Counted from the first letter of the stretch, positions 36,203 through 45,429 are shown. The stretch is 64,000 nt of DNA from CAZHCA01 sp964530825 (GCA_964530825.1 CAZHCA010000008.1:1-64000); one strand, 5' to 3'. Made by a program: numbers and translations. Notes: generated by a model from the letters alone, not told the origin.

Positions 36203-37360
36203 TCATTCCTCAATCACGACAAAAGACCTAAAGTTATCCCGGGTGATTACCTCACCGATTGCCTGGTATTTATCCAGGAATGTCTTAGGCAGCTTCGGTT
36301 TCTTTTTTGGGTCCCATTTAAATTCGAAACCATACAATTGTTGGCTTTTTTCCTCCACGTAATCCACTTCCTGCTGTTGGGTCGTACGCCAAAAGTACGG
36401 TTTGGCTAGCGTGAATTTGTAGCTGTTCTGTTTCATGCGCTCCGCTACCAGGAAGTTTTCCCAGAGGGCACCTTTATCCAGCCTGGCATCCATGCTTTTG
36501 AAATCACCGATGATGGTATTTCGGATACCGTTATCGTAGAAATAAATTTTCCGGCCCTTTTTAATTTCATTGCGGACATTTCGGCTATAGCTGCGCAATC
36601 GAAAAATAACATAACCCTTTTCCAGGACGTCAATATAGTTGATGACCGTCTGACGGTCGACACCTACCAATTGACTCAATTCATTGTAATTGACCTCATT
36701 TCCCACCTGAAGAGCAAGTGCCTGCACGAGTTCATCCAGTACCTGGGGTTTTCTGATATCGGCATATGCCAGAATATCGCGATACAAATAGCTGTTGACA
36801 AGGTTCTTAAGGATCTCCACCTCTTCTCCCTGGTTGTTGATCACATCCGGATAGAATCCGTACAGCAGTCTCGTTTCCAGTTGTTGTTGTGCCTTGAGGT
36901 AGCCTGTATGGTTTTCGTATTCTTCCCAGCTTATCGGATACAGTTCATATTCCCACTTTCTGCCGGTCAGTGGCTCATTCAATTCGTCAAAAAGCGTGAA
37001 AGAAGAAGAACCGCTTACCCACAACTGAACATCCCTTAGTTGATCGACAATGATTTTCAAAGTCAGCCCAATTCCGGGAATACGCTGGCCTTCGTCAATG
37101 AAAACCACCTTCTTCTTACCGATTAATCGCTTAATCTCTTCTGTATTAGGGGTGTTAAGCTCATTCCTGACCAATGGATCATCACCATCGAAAAACTGAT
37201 AATCTACTCCATTGAGTAGTTCCTTAATCAGGGTGGTCTTACCCACTTGCCTCGGTCCTACAATAATAATGGCCTTTCCCCGGCCAATTTTGGCGGTTAT
37301 CCTCGATGTAATGGTTCTGTCGATCACATCATAAATGTGATGAAAAAGGGTTGTAATCAC
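36203..37360 (-). CDS. AAA-family ATPase with DUF4143 domain
   Basis: A 385-residue protein of the AAA_14/DUF4143 family. Walker A is GPRQVGKTTL near residue 35, Walker B VVFIDEGQR near 88, and SGSSSF is the sensor-like motif. A winged-helix part follows (YNELSQLVGVDRQTVINYID), then a C-terminal DUF4143 segment (FYDNGIRNTIIG, EVDYVEE, FEFKW) that resembles a nuclease fold. Such genes are frequent in variable regions of Bacteroidota, and their role is not established. The start is ATG at 37360. Confidence 0.83.
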   Translation of the reverse strand: MITTLFHHIYDVIDRTITSRITAKIGRGKAIIIVGPRQVGKTTLIKELLNGVDYQFFDGDDPLVRNELNTPNTEEIKRLIGKKKVVFIDEGQRIPGIGLTLKIIVDQLRDVQLWVSGSSSFTLFDELNEPLTGRKWEYELYPISWEEYENHTGYLKAQQQLETRLLYGFYPDVINNQGEEVEILKNLVNSYLYRDILAYADIRKPQVLDELVQALALQVGNEVNYNELSQLVGVDRQTVINYIDVLEKGYVIFRLRSYSRNVRNEIKKGRKIYFYDNGIRNTIIGDFKSMDARLDKGALWENFLVAERMKQNSYKFTLAKPYFWRTTQQQEVDYVEEKSQQLYGFEFKWDPKKKPKLPKTFLDKYQAIGEVITRDNFRSFVVIEE

Positions 37361-37573
37361 AAATTATTATACTATTTTAAGATTATGATCTTTTCTTATT
37401 AGTAGATAACGACGTAAACGACCACAACCTTCTGATGGTACAGAATAGCAACACTTCCCTCTGAGTATTTTCTTCCCAAGAATCTACGACCTTCAGTTTT
37501 TGTTACCATAGTATAAAGACACCTCAACAATCGTCGCTTTATGTCCGCTGAAGATCGTCTGGTTCTTAATTAA

Positions 37574-37730
37574 ATGGCAATACTCCGCCATTTGCTTAGC
37601 GAAGAGGCCTTCGAGGACCTGCTGGGAAAAATGAAAACACTCGGAGAAACGTGCTTGCAAATTTTGTTGGATTCCGAGTACTGGGGATATTCCTCCGACG
37701 AGATTGCCCAGCGTATCGGTTACCGCAACG
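37574..37730 (+). pseudogene. Sigma-70 family C-terminal fragment, truncated at a DGR-like repeat
   Basis: The frame MAILRHLLSEEAFEDLLGKM, then CLQILLDSEYWGYSSDEIAQ and RIGYRN, matches region 4 (helix-turn-helix) of ECF-type sigma factors. The expected C-terminus (AAKNQKYKCLKxL-like) is replaced by the adenine-rich repeat that begins at 37731, and the open frame continues through it only by chance to 37795. Upstream, 37538-37567 reads MSAEDRLVLN, which could be another broken sigma segment. Confidence 0.5.
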
Positions 37731-37824
37731 TCCTGGAACAACACGCCCAGGAACTGCTGCGCCGCCAATCGCAACAACGACAACCCGACGAATAGTAACA
37801 ACAACATAGGGTTTCGGCTTTCCC
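37731..37824 (+). repeat. DGR template-repeat-like sequence
   Basis: Read in the frame of FGE-type variable proteins, this reads SWNNTPRNCCAANRN, then NDNPTNSNNNIGFRLS, with eight AAC and two AAT codons at the positions that vary in diversity-generating retroelement targets. Its last 18 bases, TAGGGTTTCGGCTTTCCC (37807-37824), are identical to 53197-53214 in the FGE gene. The frame ends SLSVE and TAG at 37838. It is either a template repeat or the unmutated 3' end of a lost FGE gene. No reverse transcriptase lies in the window. Confidence 0.62.
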
Positions 37825-37825
37825 T

Positions 37826-37917
37826 CTCTGTGGAGTAGGAACAAATGTTAAAAGTTAGCTTTAATATAGATTACGAAGTTCAAATGAGGTATAATCGATG
37901 TGTTCCACTCCACAGAG
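37826..37917. repeat. Inverted repeat after the DGR-like core
   Basis: CTCTGTGGAGTAGGAACA (37826-37843) pairs with TGTTCCACTCCACAGAG (37901-37917), with one bulged base and a loop of about 57 bases. It starts one base after the 18-bp core. Hairpins directly after the IMH sequence are known to help DGR retrohoming at variable repeats. Confidence 0.72.
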
Positions 37918-37949
37918 TAAACAGTTTAACCTGTGAAATAACATAGCCT

Positions 37950-38213
37950 ATGGATGAAGGTTTTTATTTCGTATACGTGTTGTATAGTGAGAAAGATGGT
38001 CGTTTTTATACAGGGTATACCTCTGACCTTAGTCAACGAATAGAGGCGCATCAGGCAGGAAAGGTCACATCAACTAAGTACAGGCTCCCTCTGGTACTGG
38101 TCTATTATGAAGCCTGTTTGCACCAACAGGATGCTACTCACAGAGAACAGTATCTGAAAACGACCTATGGAAAACGCTACTTGAGGAATCGACTTAAAAG
38201 ATACTTGGAATGA
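37950..38213 (+). CDS. GIY-YIG domain protein
   Basis: An 87-residue stand-alone GIY-YIG protein: YFVYVLYSEKDGRFYTGYTS carries the first motif, followed by arginine (LSQRIEAHQ) and the THREQYLK segment with the catalytic glutamate. Small proteins of this type are numerous in Bacteroidota and are often annotated as nucleases, though many have no shown activity. The start ATG is at 37950, after the inverted repeat. Confidence 0.82.
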   Translation: MDEGFYFVYVLYSEKDGRFYTGYTSDLSQRIEAHQAGKVTSTKYRLPLVLVYYEACLHQQDATHREQYLKTTYGKRYLRNRLKRYLE

Positions 38214-38396
38214 ATATTTCACAGGTCTCACTGGAAAGCCGGATGGCTACTATTGAACAGATGTCTGTACTGTCCCGTATGGGCAAAAAGCAGCCACAAC
38301 CTGCCCGAATCAGTGGGGCTAGTAATCCCAGGTCGGTGAACGTCCTGCTGATTCAACCCCTGCGTTGGAGGGATGCTTTCGGAAAAAGAGTGTCCT
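38214..38396. other. Gap between the GIY-YIG gene and the phosphatase gene
   Basis: An open frame beginning at the ATG overlapping the GIY-YIG stop (38210) has no family resemblance and runs antisense into the phosphatase gene, so I do not call it. Nothing else is recognisable in this stretch. Confidence 0.4.
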
Positions 38397-39308
38397 CTAC
38401 ACCCACACCAACTTCCCCCCACTCAGCTCTTCCTCCCCATCAAAGCGATACGCCGTGAGGACGCCGCCTTTGGCGACGCTGTAGTCGAGACAACAGGCAT
38501 TGGCTGTGAGCAGCTGGGGACGGCCCTGCAGCCAGTAATAACCAAAGAAGGCCGACCGCTCGGTGGGCCTATAATGACTGGCGTCTGCCCCGGCGAAAGA
38601 GAGATGATCAAGCCCCAGATCGGGCACCACACTCATCGCCTGGAACGACTGCTCGGACGGATTCACCCACCACTTGGTGCGGATCTCCCGGCGCTCGTGA
38701 CCATCTTTGTCGTGGAAGCTGTAGCCCTCGGGTAGGGGGACTTCTTTCCCCTTACAGGCCACCTCCACCGATTTGTACAGTCGGCTGCCTTTTTCCGCTG
38801 CTGCCGGCAGCAGCTCGGCGGGGATGGTGGCATTGGGCAGTACTTCCCGCAGATGGTTGATGACCTCCACGTCCCAGCAGGCGTGTACCGCCCGCAGATG
38901 GGGCGTCTCCAGGTAGAGGGGCAACGTCTTGAACCATTCGATGGCCGAGGCATAGTCGCCCTGACGGCTACCGTACTGCTCCAGGGTAGCCGCGTGCTGA
39001 TGGATGTTCTTCCTGGTGTGCGGACGCAGATACCCGCCTCCTTCCCAGGGTGTATTAAAACAGATGGCATTGAATTCGTGGTTGCCGCACAAAGCTACCG
39101 CACTCCCGGCATCGACCATGGCCCGCACCAGCTCCACCACCCGCAGACTATCCGGACCCCGATCAATATAATCACCCACAAAGACTACCTGCCGCTCCGG
39201 ATGCCGGTAGGCACCGGCTCGCCGTGCGTAGCCCAGCTTGCGCAGCAGGGCTTCCAGGCGGCCGGCGTGGCCGTGGATGTCGCCGATGAGGTCGAGGAGG
39301 GGTGTCAT
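38397..39308 (-). CDS. PPP-family metallophosphatase
   Basis: A 303-residue calcineurin-like phosphoesterase. The three metal-binding motifs are intact: LIGDIHGHAGRL near the N-terminus, VFVGDYIDRGPDS near residue 43, and ALCGNHEFNAI near residue 73. A later histidine is in RAVHACWD. The family dephosphorylates proteins or diadenosine polyphosphates. It is the last gene of the long minus-strand cluster, 32 bases after the DUF262 gene. Its role in defence is not established. Confidence 0.88.
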   Translation of the reverse strand: MTPLLDLIGDIHGHAGRLEALLRKLGYARRAGAYRHPERQVVFVGDYIDRGPDSLRVVELVRAMVDAGSAVALCGNHEFNAICFNTPWEGGGYLRPHTRKNIHQHAATLEQYGSRQGDYASAIEWFKTLPLYLETPHLRAVHACWDVEVINHLREVLPNATIPAELLPAAAEKGSRLYKSVEVACKGKEVPLPEGYSFHDKDGHERREIRTKWWVNPSEQSFQAMSVVPDLGLDHLSFAGADASHYRPTERSAFFGYYWLQGRPQLLTANACCLDYSVAKGGVLTAYRFDGEEELSGGKLVWV

Positions 39309-39340
39309 AGCTTCCAGGTTGTTCTAGGGGGTGATCGCAG

Positions 39341-41200
39341 TTAGTCTTCAACTTCTTCTACAAAGTGGTGTAACCCCCAGATAGACTCACATATAGTCTG
39401 ATATAGTTGTTGACGATTAACGACATCCTGCTTTTTAAAGTTCTTATGCGGCTCAAAGGGTAATCCCAGCCTTTCTTTCATCTTGATAAAGTTGGGATTA
39501 TTCCGATAGGTTAGTTCACAGAGCGTTTGAGCCAACAAGTTTTCCTTGATGTAGTGTTCCAGCTTTTCATCATAAGGCTTGGCACTAAACGATTGATTTG
39601 TTCCTCTCGGAAGCAAGATCAAAGCACCTAAACGGTTTCGATATTCTTGAAAGTCGGTTTCTTGCTCGAATTCATCCCTGTGCTCCAAGAATTTATCGGC
39701 CCAGATATGCTCCACCTCAAAGGGCTTGCCACCGGGGTTAGAGAAGTATTTCTCAAAACTGGAATTCAATCCCGTTTCACGCTCAACATAACCCGTCATA
39801 CGGGCCAGCAAGAATTTTACAAACCGCCTATTTTGCCCATGCAGCCTAAAGCGTTGTATCCCACTCCAGTCTTCCTCCATTTCGGCCAGTTTTTTATAGA
39901 GAATATCCTTTAAGGTCCGCAAATCTTTTCGCCTAATTTCTTTAACCAGGGTATACATGGTGTAGCGAATTGAACTGGAGGCGAACTTGCGGAAGTTGAC
40001 GGAGCGCCTTACCACAAACGTTTCGATGAACCGCGCGACCGCATTCATTTTCTGAAAAATGACCTGATCATGGTCTTCTTTTCGGAGAGGAGACACAAGT
40101 AGTGGGTAACTTAATGAGTTGGCGATACCCCAGCGCTTGATATAATACACATGCTCTAAGCCTCCGATCAGCTCTTTTTCTGCCCTGAGAATGGATAGGT
40201 ATGCTTTTAGAAAGAACTTGAAGTCCTCGTCAATAAATCTTTGAAAATCCCCACTTTTTTCGGAATCCAGAGGGATTTTAAGCAGGTTTTCCCGAAACCA
40301 ATTGTGGAAGCGGGTACCTATTTTCTCGAAGTCCTCATTCTTAGAGCCAGCTCGTCCAGGACGAATAGTCTCCGCATACTGTGCTCTCAGCCAGGCCTGA
40401 ATAAAGCGTTGATCCTCATCTTTATCGTAAGCATGAAGTTTTTGCATGGAGCGTTTCCAAAGTTCATTGGCCTTTTGTCTCTTTTGATCTTCGCCAAATC
40501 TGGATAGGATGAATCCTTTCAGCATTTCGGTAGGAGTCAGGTTTAACCCCCGATCATTCATCGTTTCAAAAATGGTATAGGCATTTTCATCAGAATAAGC
40601 CATAATCTCTACCAATATCACATTGTACTTCAACCAATCTATAAAGTATGGTAATGTTTCGCTTTTGATTTCTTCTGGAAAAGCGTTTTCGATGTCTACA
40701 TAACGGGCTGCCATGTTTTTAGTAGACTCATCATCATATTCGGTTACTTCATAGTCCCCTTCTTTGAATAAAGCTTCCAGACAGGGCGTTCGCTCTTCTA
40801 CTTGAATATTAAAGGACTTCTTGCCAAATTTCTCAGAGAAGATGTAGGACTCTAACTTCTCTTCGTGCCCCAACTTCTTTTGCAAGTTGTTCAAGTAAAT
40901 GAGTAGAAGTGTAAGTGATGTAAGACGCTGCTGACCATCAATAATACTCCGCTGACCATTCTTAACACTAACGACAAATGGCCCTAAATAGTAAGAATTA
41001 TAGTTCTCAATCTCCGGCCTTTCGTGCTCCTCTTTATACTCATTTAAGAATGAAGAGGTGAGGTCTGAGACCAACTGCTCAATATGTCGTTCTTCCCATT
41101 TATACTCACGCTGAAAGAAATCGACCGTATATTTTTTATCATCCAAAACCTCAGCAATAGATCGGTCGTGGGCCTCAATTTTGTTGGTTAGTTTGCTCAT
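39341..41200 (-). CDS. DUF262/DUF1524 (GmrSD-like) protein
   Basis: A 619-residue protein. The N-terminal DUF262 region begins IEAHDRSIAEVLDDKKYTVD and contains FQREYKW and the DGQQRLTSLTLLL nucleotide-hydrolysis motif. The C-terminal DUF1524 region carries an HNH-like FEVEHIWADKF followed by YRNRLGALILLP. GmrSD and BrxU relatives cut modified phage DNA. The start is placed at ATG 41200, where homology begins; the frame is open to 41350, overlapping the helicase end. It is downstream of the helicase gene on the same strand, probably in one operon. Confidence 0.85.
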   Translation of the reverse strand: MSKLTNKIEAHDRSIAEVLDDKKYTVDFFQREYKWEERHIEQLVSDLTSSFLNEYKEEHERPEIENYNSYYLGPFVVSVKNGQRSIIDGQQRLTSLTLLLIYLNNLQKKLGHEEKLESYIFSEKFGKKSFNIQVEERTPCLEALFKEGDYEVTEYDDESTKNMAARYVDIENAFPEEIKSETLPYFIDWLKYNVILVEIMAYSDENAYTIFETMNDRGLNLTPTEMLKGFILSRFGEDQKRQKANELWKRSMQKLHAYDKDEDQRFIQAWLRAQYAETIRPGRAGSKNEDFEKIGTRFHNWFRENLLKIPLDSEKSGDFQRFIDEDFKFFLKAYLSILRAEKELIGGLEHVYYIKRWGIANSLSYPLLVSPLRKEDHDQVIFQKMNAVARFIETFVVRRSVNFRKFASSSIRYTMYTLVKEIRRKDLRTLKDILYKKLAEMEEDWSGIQRFRLHGQNRRFVKFLLARMTGYVERETGLNSSFEKYFSNPGGKPFEVEHIWADKFLEHRDEFEQETDFQEYRNRLGALILLPRGTNQSFSAKPYDEKLEHYIKENLLAQTLCELTYRNNPNFIKMKERLGLPFEPHKNFKKQDVVNRQQLYQTICESIWGLHHFVEEVED

Positions 41201-41309
41201 ACAATGACTTAGCTGAATTTTTTCCATTAAAAACGGTTCTATACCGGCAATGAGGAGGTTTGGAGGCCCATACCACTTCGTGAGCGGTATAATAACCTGA
41301 GATTCCTCC

Positions 41310-44003
41310 TCACCACCCCTTCCCCAACAACTCCCGTACATCGACCTCATTCAATACCTCCTGGTACGATTCAAAATCGGTAGCATCAATGCGGTCGTAG
41401 CGAATCTCAAAGGCACTGCGGGTCTCAACCTGCCGAATGCGCTCCTGTGCTTTCTCTTTCTCTCCCAGGGCGACGTCCACCCAGACGTCTTGCAAGATGT
41501 CCGGTATTTGCCCGAAGATGCTGAAGATATTTTCCAACCGATCACTCAGCAATTCATGGACCCGGTCTTCTACCGTACCCCGGTAGCGCATGTTGTAGAC
41601 CTTGACAGTATCTAACCGCTGCCCGATGCGTTGAATGCGGCCTTTGCGCTGCTCCAGGCGGGTCGGATTCCACGGTAAGTCTAAATTGATGAGGGTGCCG
41701 AGGCGCTGTAGGTTGAGGCCCTCACTGGCACTGTCGGTGCCAAAGAGGATACGGATGTCATCGGATTGTACCGCTCGCTTGATCGTTTCTTTTTCTACCC
41801 GCTGATACCGGCCCTTTAGCCAAACACCTGATTTACCGGAGCCCGCGTATACCCCAATCTTCTTATCGGGATGTGCCCGGGCTACCCGCTCGGCAAAGTA
41901 GTGGACTGTATCGTAATATTGGCTGAAGATGATGCACCCCAGATCAGCCCAGCCGCTCTGAAAAAGAAGTTCGTTGAGTCGTTCCAGCTTGGGATCGGCA
42001 TCGGTGTATTCGTCCAATTGCCGGATCAGGCGTTGCAGGATCTCTTCCTGCTCCGGACCGATCCGGGCGGCAATACCGGTAGGGGCTTCTTCTACCACAT
42101 CGTCTTCTTCCTCTTCCTCCATCCATTCTGGATCGTGGCCCAGCATTTTGATCGCCGTTTTGCGGCCGGCTTCCATACTACTGCCAATGCGGCGCAACAG
42201 CAGGGTTTTGATAAATCCAGCCCCCTTCATGACTTCTCCCAGAGACGTACTAAACTCTTCCGCCGTGTGGTAGGCATCTTCCAGATACCCCTTCAAAGGA
42301 ATGGCATCTTTGGGCGCTTCGCCGTACAGAACTACTTCGACCTTTTTCAGGAAAGGCTCTCCGGTTTCTTCATTGATGGTTTCTTCCAGAAATTTGCGGG
42401 TGCGGCGGACAATATGACGCACATAAGGATTGTACTTCTCGAACAGCCCATCTTCCCGCTCAATCGACCGTTTATAGCCGGGATTGAGCCGATCGACTGT
42501 TTCGGGCTTCAGTACAAAATCGCGTGGAGTCATCTCCAGGGCCCGCCGAATGCGTCCAAATAAGCGGTCGTTTTCATAAGCCGGTGGAAACGGGTGGCGC
42601 AGCCATTCCCACAGGCGGTGTTTGTCTTGAAAGGTGCGTGCGGTGCCATCGACCAGCTTGAAGCTTGTTTCTTTGGATTGGGTACGCCACCAGGAAAAGT
42701 CATTCCCCAGTACATGGGGAGCTCCTGCACCTAAGACACACAGCAGGTCGTAGGCCTCGATCGGATATAATTGTACCGGTGTAGCCGTTCCCAACATCAT
42801 GCTTTTGGTGCGGGGAGATAGCTGCAGCAGAAAGGCCATCATATTATTGGGCTCAGCGGGCTCCTCCTGTCCGTTTTCCTTCAGGTTCCTTCGTCTTGAT
42901 CGGTGAGCCTCATCCACGATGACACATTCGTATTCTTTTTCCAGTAAACGCTGCACGACGTCCGAACCCCGAATTACTAATCCCTGACTAATGATACCAA
43001 AGCGGCGTGGACATTTGAGAATAGCTTTCTTTGGATTGTTATTTTCGTGTACGTGGCCGGTTTCATCGATCCAGGTGTTCTTATCCCAAACTGCCGAAGG
43101 TAGTCCCAGTAGCTTCAGGAGTTCATCTTGCCACTGATAGACTAGCGTTTTAGGCGCAATGACCAGGACCGGCTTATCGCTTTGCAAGGCCATGAGCATA
43201 GCCGCCATAGCTAATTGGACCGTTTTGCCCAGGCCCACCTGATCGGCTAAGACAAAGCGGGCCCCTCTCCCACAGCGATGTTCTTCATAGGCTAGCTTGA
43301 CAAAAAATTTCTGGTGACCCCACAAACCAAAATGCTCCCGGTAAATGGGATTTTCTACTACCGCCGCTTCGGGTTCCGGCTTTTCCCGCCATTTATCCAG
43401 GGGGACTACTTTGCGCCCACTCAAACGCTTGATATCCGTGATAATCGCCTCAGAGAGCGAACAGGCACGGGCGTCATTCCACAGCGTATCAAACTCTTCC
43501 TGCACCCAGGTGACCGCTTCTGGCGAAGGGTCTTCCCAGATCAGCTCGTAGTTCAACTGCCAGCCCGATTTGCTCTCGTTGGCACTGCCTAAAAAAGCCG
43601 TTTGACTGCCATCTTCGAATGTTAACACCCCGGCCTTGCCGTGGACCAGCCCAAAGGCTTGATCGGGCAGCACGCGGATTTCCAGCTTTTCAGAAACGAG
43701 TAATTGATATAAACGAGATAGGCGCTCCTGCAGACCGTCGTTATAGCGTTGGTCGATTTCTTTTTTCCACTCCTGCGTCAATGCCAGGTGGGCAGCCTTG
43801 GCTGTTTGCACATCGAGCGGATCGAGGGACGAATTGGCAACCATGCGTACCTTTCCCGGCATCTGGGCGATAGCCTCTCCCGCAATCTCCAGCATGGAGG
43901 AACTGAAGTAACCCGCGATACGGTCGTATCGTACAGCCTTTTCCAACCGGTCCCGAAAAAAATGCTTGCCTAATGATTGCCGACGGGAGGAGTAGCGTTG
44001 CAT
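41310..44003 (-). CDS. PLD-domain SNF2-like helicase of an anti-phage cluster
   Basis: An 897-residue protein. An N-terminal phospholipase D-like domain has H121-x-K123 in LVHGKAGVL and FLGSANES near 138. A SNF2/SF2 helicase follows, with Walker A DQVGLGKT near 254-261 and DEAH at 364-367. The second lobe contains GTDSASEGLNLQ and RKGRIQRIGQ. PLD-helicase fusions resemble DISARM DrmD/DrmC-type components. I recall close relatives being annotated as phospholipase D-like anti-phage proteins found with DUF499, DUF3780 and DUF1156 genes, all present upstream. It starts 12 bases after the SecB-like gene. Confidence 0.85.
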   Translation of the reverse strand: MQRYSSRRQSLGKHFFRDRLEKAVRYDRIAGYFSSSMLEIAGEAIAQMPGKVRMVANSSLDPLDVQTAKAAHLALTQEWKKEIDQRYNDGLQERLSRLYQLLVSEKLEIRVLPDQAFGLVHGKAGVLTFEDGSQTAFLGSANESKSGWQLNYELIWEDPSPEAVTWVQEEFDTLWNDARACSLSEAIITDIKRLSGRKVVPLDKWREKPEPEAAVVENPIYREHFGLWGHQKFFVKLAYEEHRCGRGARFVLADQVGLGKTVQLAMAAMLMALQSDKPVLVIAPKTLVYQWQDELLKLLGLPSAVWDKNTWIDETGHVHENNNPKKAILKCPRRFGIISQGLVIRGSDVVQRLLEKEYECVIVDEAHRSRRRNLKENGQEEPAEPNNMMAFLLQLSPRTKSMMLGTATPVQLYPIEAYDLLCVLGAGAPHVLGNDFSWWRTQSKETSFKLVDGTARTFQDKHRLWEWLRHPFPPAYENDRLFGRIRRALEMTPRDFVLKPETVDRLNPGYKRSIEREDGLFEKYNPYVRHIVRRTRKFLEETINEETGEPFLKKVEVVLYGEAPKDAIPLKGYLEDAYHTAEEFSTSLGEVMKGAGFIKTLLLRRIGSSMEAGRKTAIKMLGHDPEWMEEEEEDDVVEEAPTGIAARIGPEQEEILQRLIRQLDEYTDADPKLERLNELLFQSGWADLGCIIFSQYYDTVHYFAERVARAHPDKKIGVYAGSGKSGVWLKGRYQRVEKETIKRAVQSDDIRILFGTDSASEGLNLQRLGTLINLDLPWNPTRLEQRKGRIQRIGQRLDTVKVYNMRYRGTVEDRVHELLSDRLENIFSIFGQIPDILQDVWVDVALGEKEKAQERIRQVETRSAFEIRYDRIDATDFESYQEVLNEVDVRELLGKGW

Positions 44004-44015
44004 GGGGATTAGGGT

Positions 44016-44510
44016 TTATTCTTCCACTCGAGGGCTTTGCTCCAATATTTTATACGGACTGACTACTGGCAGCAATACACTGCGAAATAAGGTCCCCTGA
44101 AGGCGTTCTAAGATAATTCCGCGGGAAGTAGAATACGCAATACCAATCATTGTTGCAGCCAAGTGCTGGTCTATCATGGGATTTTCTTCCTTATCGTACT
44201 GTACGAAATCAGAAAAGTTATCCATGTGAAAATGAAATTCGATCCCGTATTCGGCTTCTAATCCAATCTCTTCCTGTGTATCTTTTTCTAGTGCAACCAA
44301 CTTAAAAAAAAGTCTGATACGGGTTAAACCAGCTTCAAGGTTGTGCGCAATCTCTCGCTCAACCCCCATATTGAAATTAGCCGGGGCATCTACATCCAAT
44401 ACGGGCTTTTCTAACAATTCTGGAGCTGTTTCCAAACTGCCCTGAAATACATTGATACTGAATAAATGGATCTTATTGGGATCGATAGTCGGCCTCTTGC
44501 GCTTACTCAT
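44016..44510 (-). CDS. SecB-like chaperone of a TAC module
   Basis: A 164-residue protein with the SecB fold pattern: beta strands (NKIHLFSINVFQ, LTRIRLFFKLVALE, LEAEYGIEFHFHM) and a long terminal helix (LAATMIGIAYSTSRGIILER) ending in TLFRSVLLPVVSPYKIL, which parallels the SecB C-terminal helix and its proline-rich end. SecB-like chaperones in toxin-antitoxin-chaperone systems bind and stabilise the antitoxin. The gene overlaps the antitoxin gene by ATGA and lies third in the toxin-antitoxin-chaperone order known from the Mycobacterium HigBA-Rv1957 system. The assignment is by pattern, not by a search. Confidence 0.65.
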   Translation of the reverse strand: MSKRKRPTIDPNKIHLFSINVFQGSLETAPELLEKPVLDVDAPANFNMGVEREIAHNLEAGLTRIRLFFKLVALEKDTQEEIGLEAEYGIEFHFHMDNFSDFVQYDKEENPMIDQHLAATMIGIAYSTSRGIILERLQGTLFRSVLLPVVSPYKILEQSPRVEE

Positions 44511-44929
44511 GCGACGCTGATTTTAAGCTGAGAAGAGCGCTTCCCCTTATCTGAGGCAACTTCGCCCGTTGAATATTTAAGGTCTTTATGGCTTAGCTTA
44601 TTCTGGACAGCGTGGTACCGCATGGTCGCAAAATGAACCTTGCTATAGGTACGACGTGCCTTCTGTGGTGTCATAATAATATCTTCCTCCAGTATAGCTT
44701 CCATTTTGGCAATACTGCGCAATGTGAGGTTGTGCGAACCACTGAGCCATTTACTAATTTCAGCACTAGTTTTTCCCAGCTTTTTGGCCAGGTCACTCTG
44801 TGTCCATCCTTTTTCCTTCAACAAAGCAAAAACTTGCTGAGAAATATCCAGGTTTTTATCCACAAAGCGTTCTACATCTGCCGGGCCTGGCTCGGCGAAA
44901 AACTGCTCAATGCTTTCGTACTTTTTCAT
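44507..44929 (-). CDS. XRE-family antitoxin with C-terminal extension
   Basis: A 140-residue HigA-like protein. Residues 31-82 form a Cro/CI helix-turn-helix (GWTQSDLAKKLGKTSAEISK). After it comes a roughly 55-residue tail rich in polar residues (TYSKVHFATMRYHAVQNKLS), in the place of the chaperone-addiction (ChAD) segment of TAC antitoxins. ATGA overlaps join it to the toxin upstream and the SecB-like gene downstream. It probably represses the module promoter and neutralises the toxin. Confidence 0.78.
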   Translation of the reverse strand: MKKYESIEQFFAEPGPADVERFVDKNLDISQQVFALLKEKGWTQSDLAKKLGKTSAEISKWLSGSHNLTLRSIAKMEAILEEDIIMTPQKARRTYSKVHFATMRYHAVQNKLSHKDLKYSTGEVASDKGKRSSQLKISVA

Positions 44930-45429
44930 AGATAGATTGGTAATTCTGGATCGTAAACCAATAAATCAGTTTCCGGATCCAATGAAATGTCTTTATCGTA
45001 TTGTGCTTGGCTAATAGCCTTGGTTAGTTTGTTGGCTAGACGGAAATGACTCGAAACATTAGGACAATCTTGTGCAGAATTGGCTGTTTTTTCTGCTCCA
45101 TCAAATAAAATAACGGCCGATCGACTCATCCACATACAATACAATCGAAGAGAACAATCCATGTTCAGGTACCTGGCCGGGGGTGGAAAAGCTTTAGCCT
45201 CTCCATCACCGGCACCTTCTACACGAAAATATCGGCGATCCGCTCCAATTTCATTTCCGAGCTTCTGCAGCCATTTTCTGATTACAAATAATTCTTCTCT
45301 GTATTCCTCCTGACTATGTTTTTGTATGAAGTTTAAAAACATAGAAACGGGTTCGCCATCAAACTGGACCGAATAATACGTGATCCGCTTGAATTGAATT
45401 GCTTTCGTTATGTAGACAAAATTACTCAC
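44926..45429 (-). CDS. RelE/HigB-like toxin candidate
   Basis: A 167-residue protein located directly upstream of an XRE antitoxin, with a four-base overlap. Its middle and C-terminal segments (RYFRVEGAGDGEAKAFPPPA, LRLYCMWMSRSAVILFDGAE, KTANSAQDCPNV, HFRLANKLTKAI) follow the RelE/HigB pattern of compact beta strands: a strand with LRLY, then VILF and K-T. It has an N-terminal extension of about 60 residues compared with small HigB toxins. Such toxins usually cleave mRNA at the ribosome. The activity is not proven. Confidence 0.62.
   Translation of the reverse strand: MSNFVYITKAIQFKRITYYSVQFDGEPVSMFLNFIQKHSQEEYREELFVIRKWLQKLGNEIGADRRYFRVEGAGDGEAKAFPPPARYLNMDCSLRLYCMWMSRSAVILFDGAEKTANSAQDCPNVSSHFRLANKLTKAISQAQYDKDISLDPETDLLVYDPELPIYL

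Noticed and set aside
38300..38345. GGCTAGTAATCCC resembling the 3' region of 16S rRNA
   Set aside because: Only about ten bases match, and the surrounding sequence does not fit rRNA structure.
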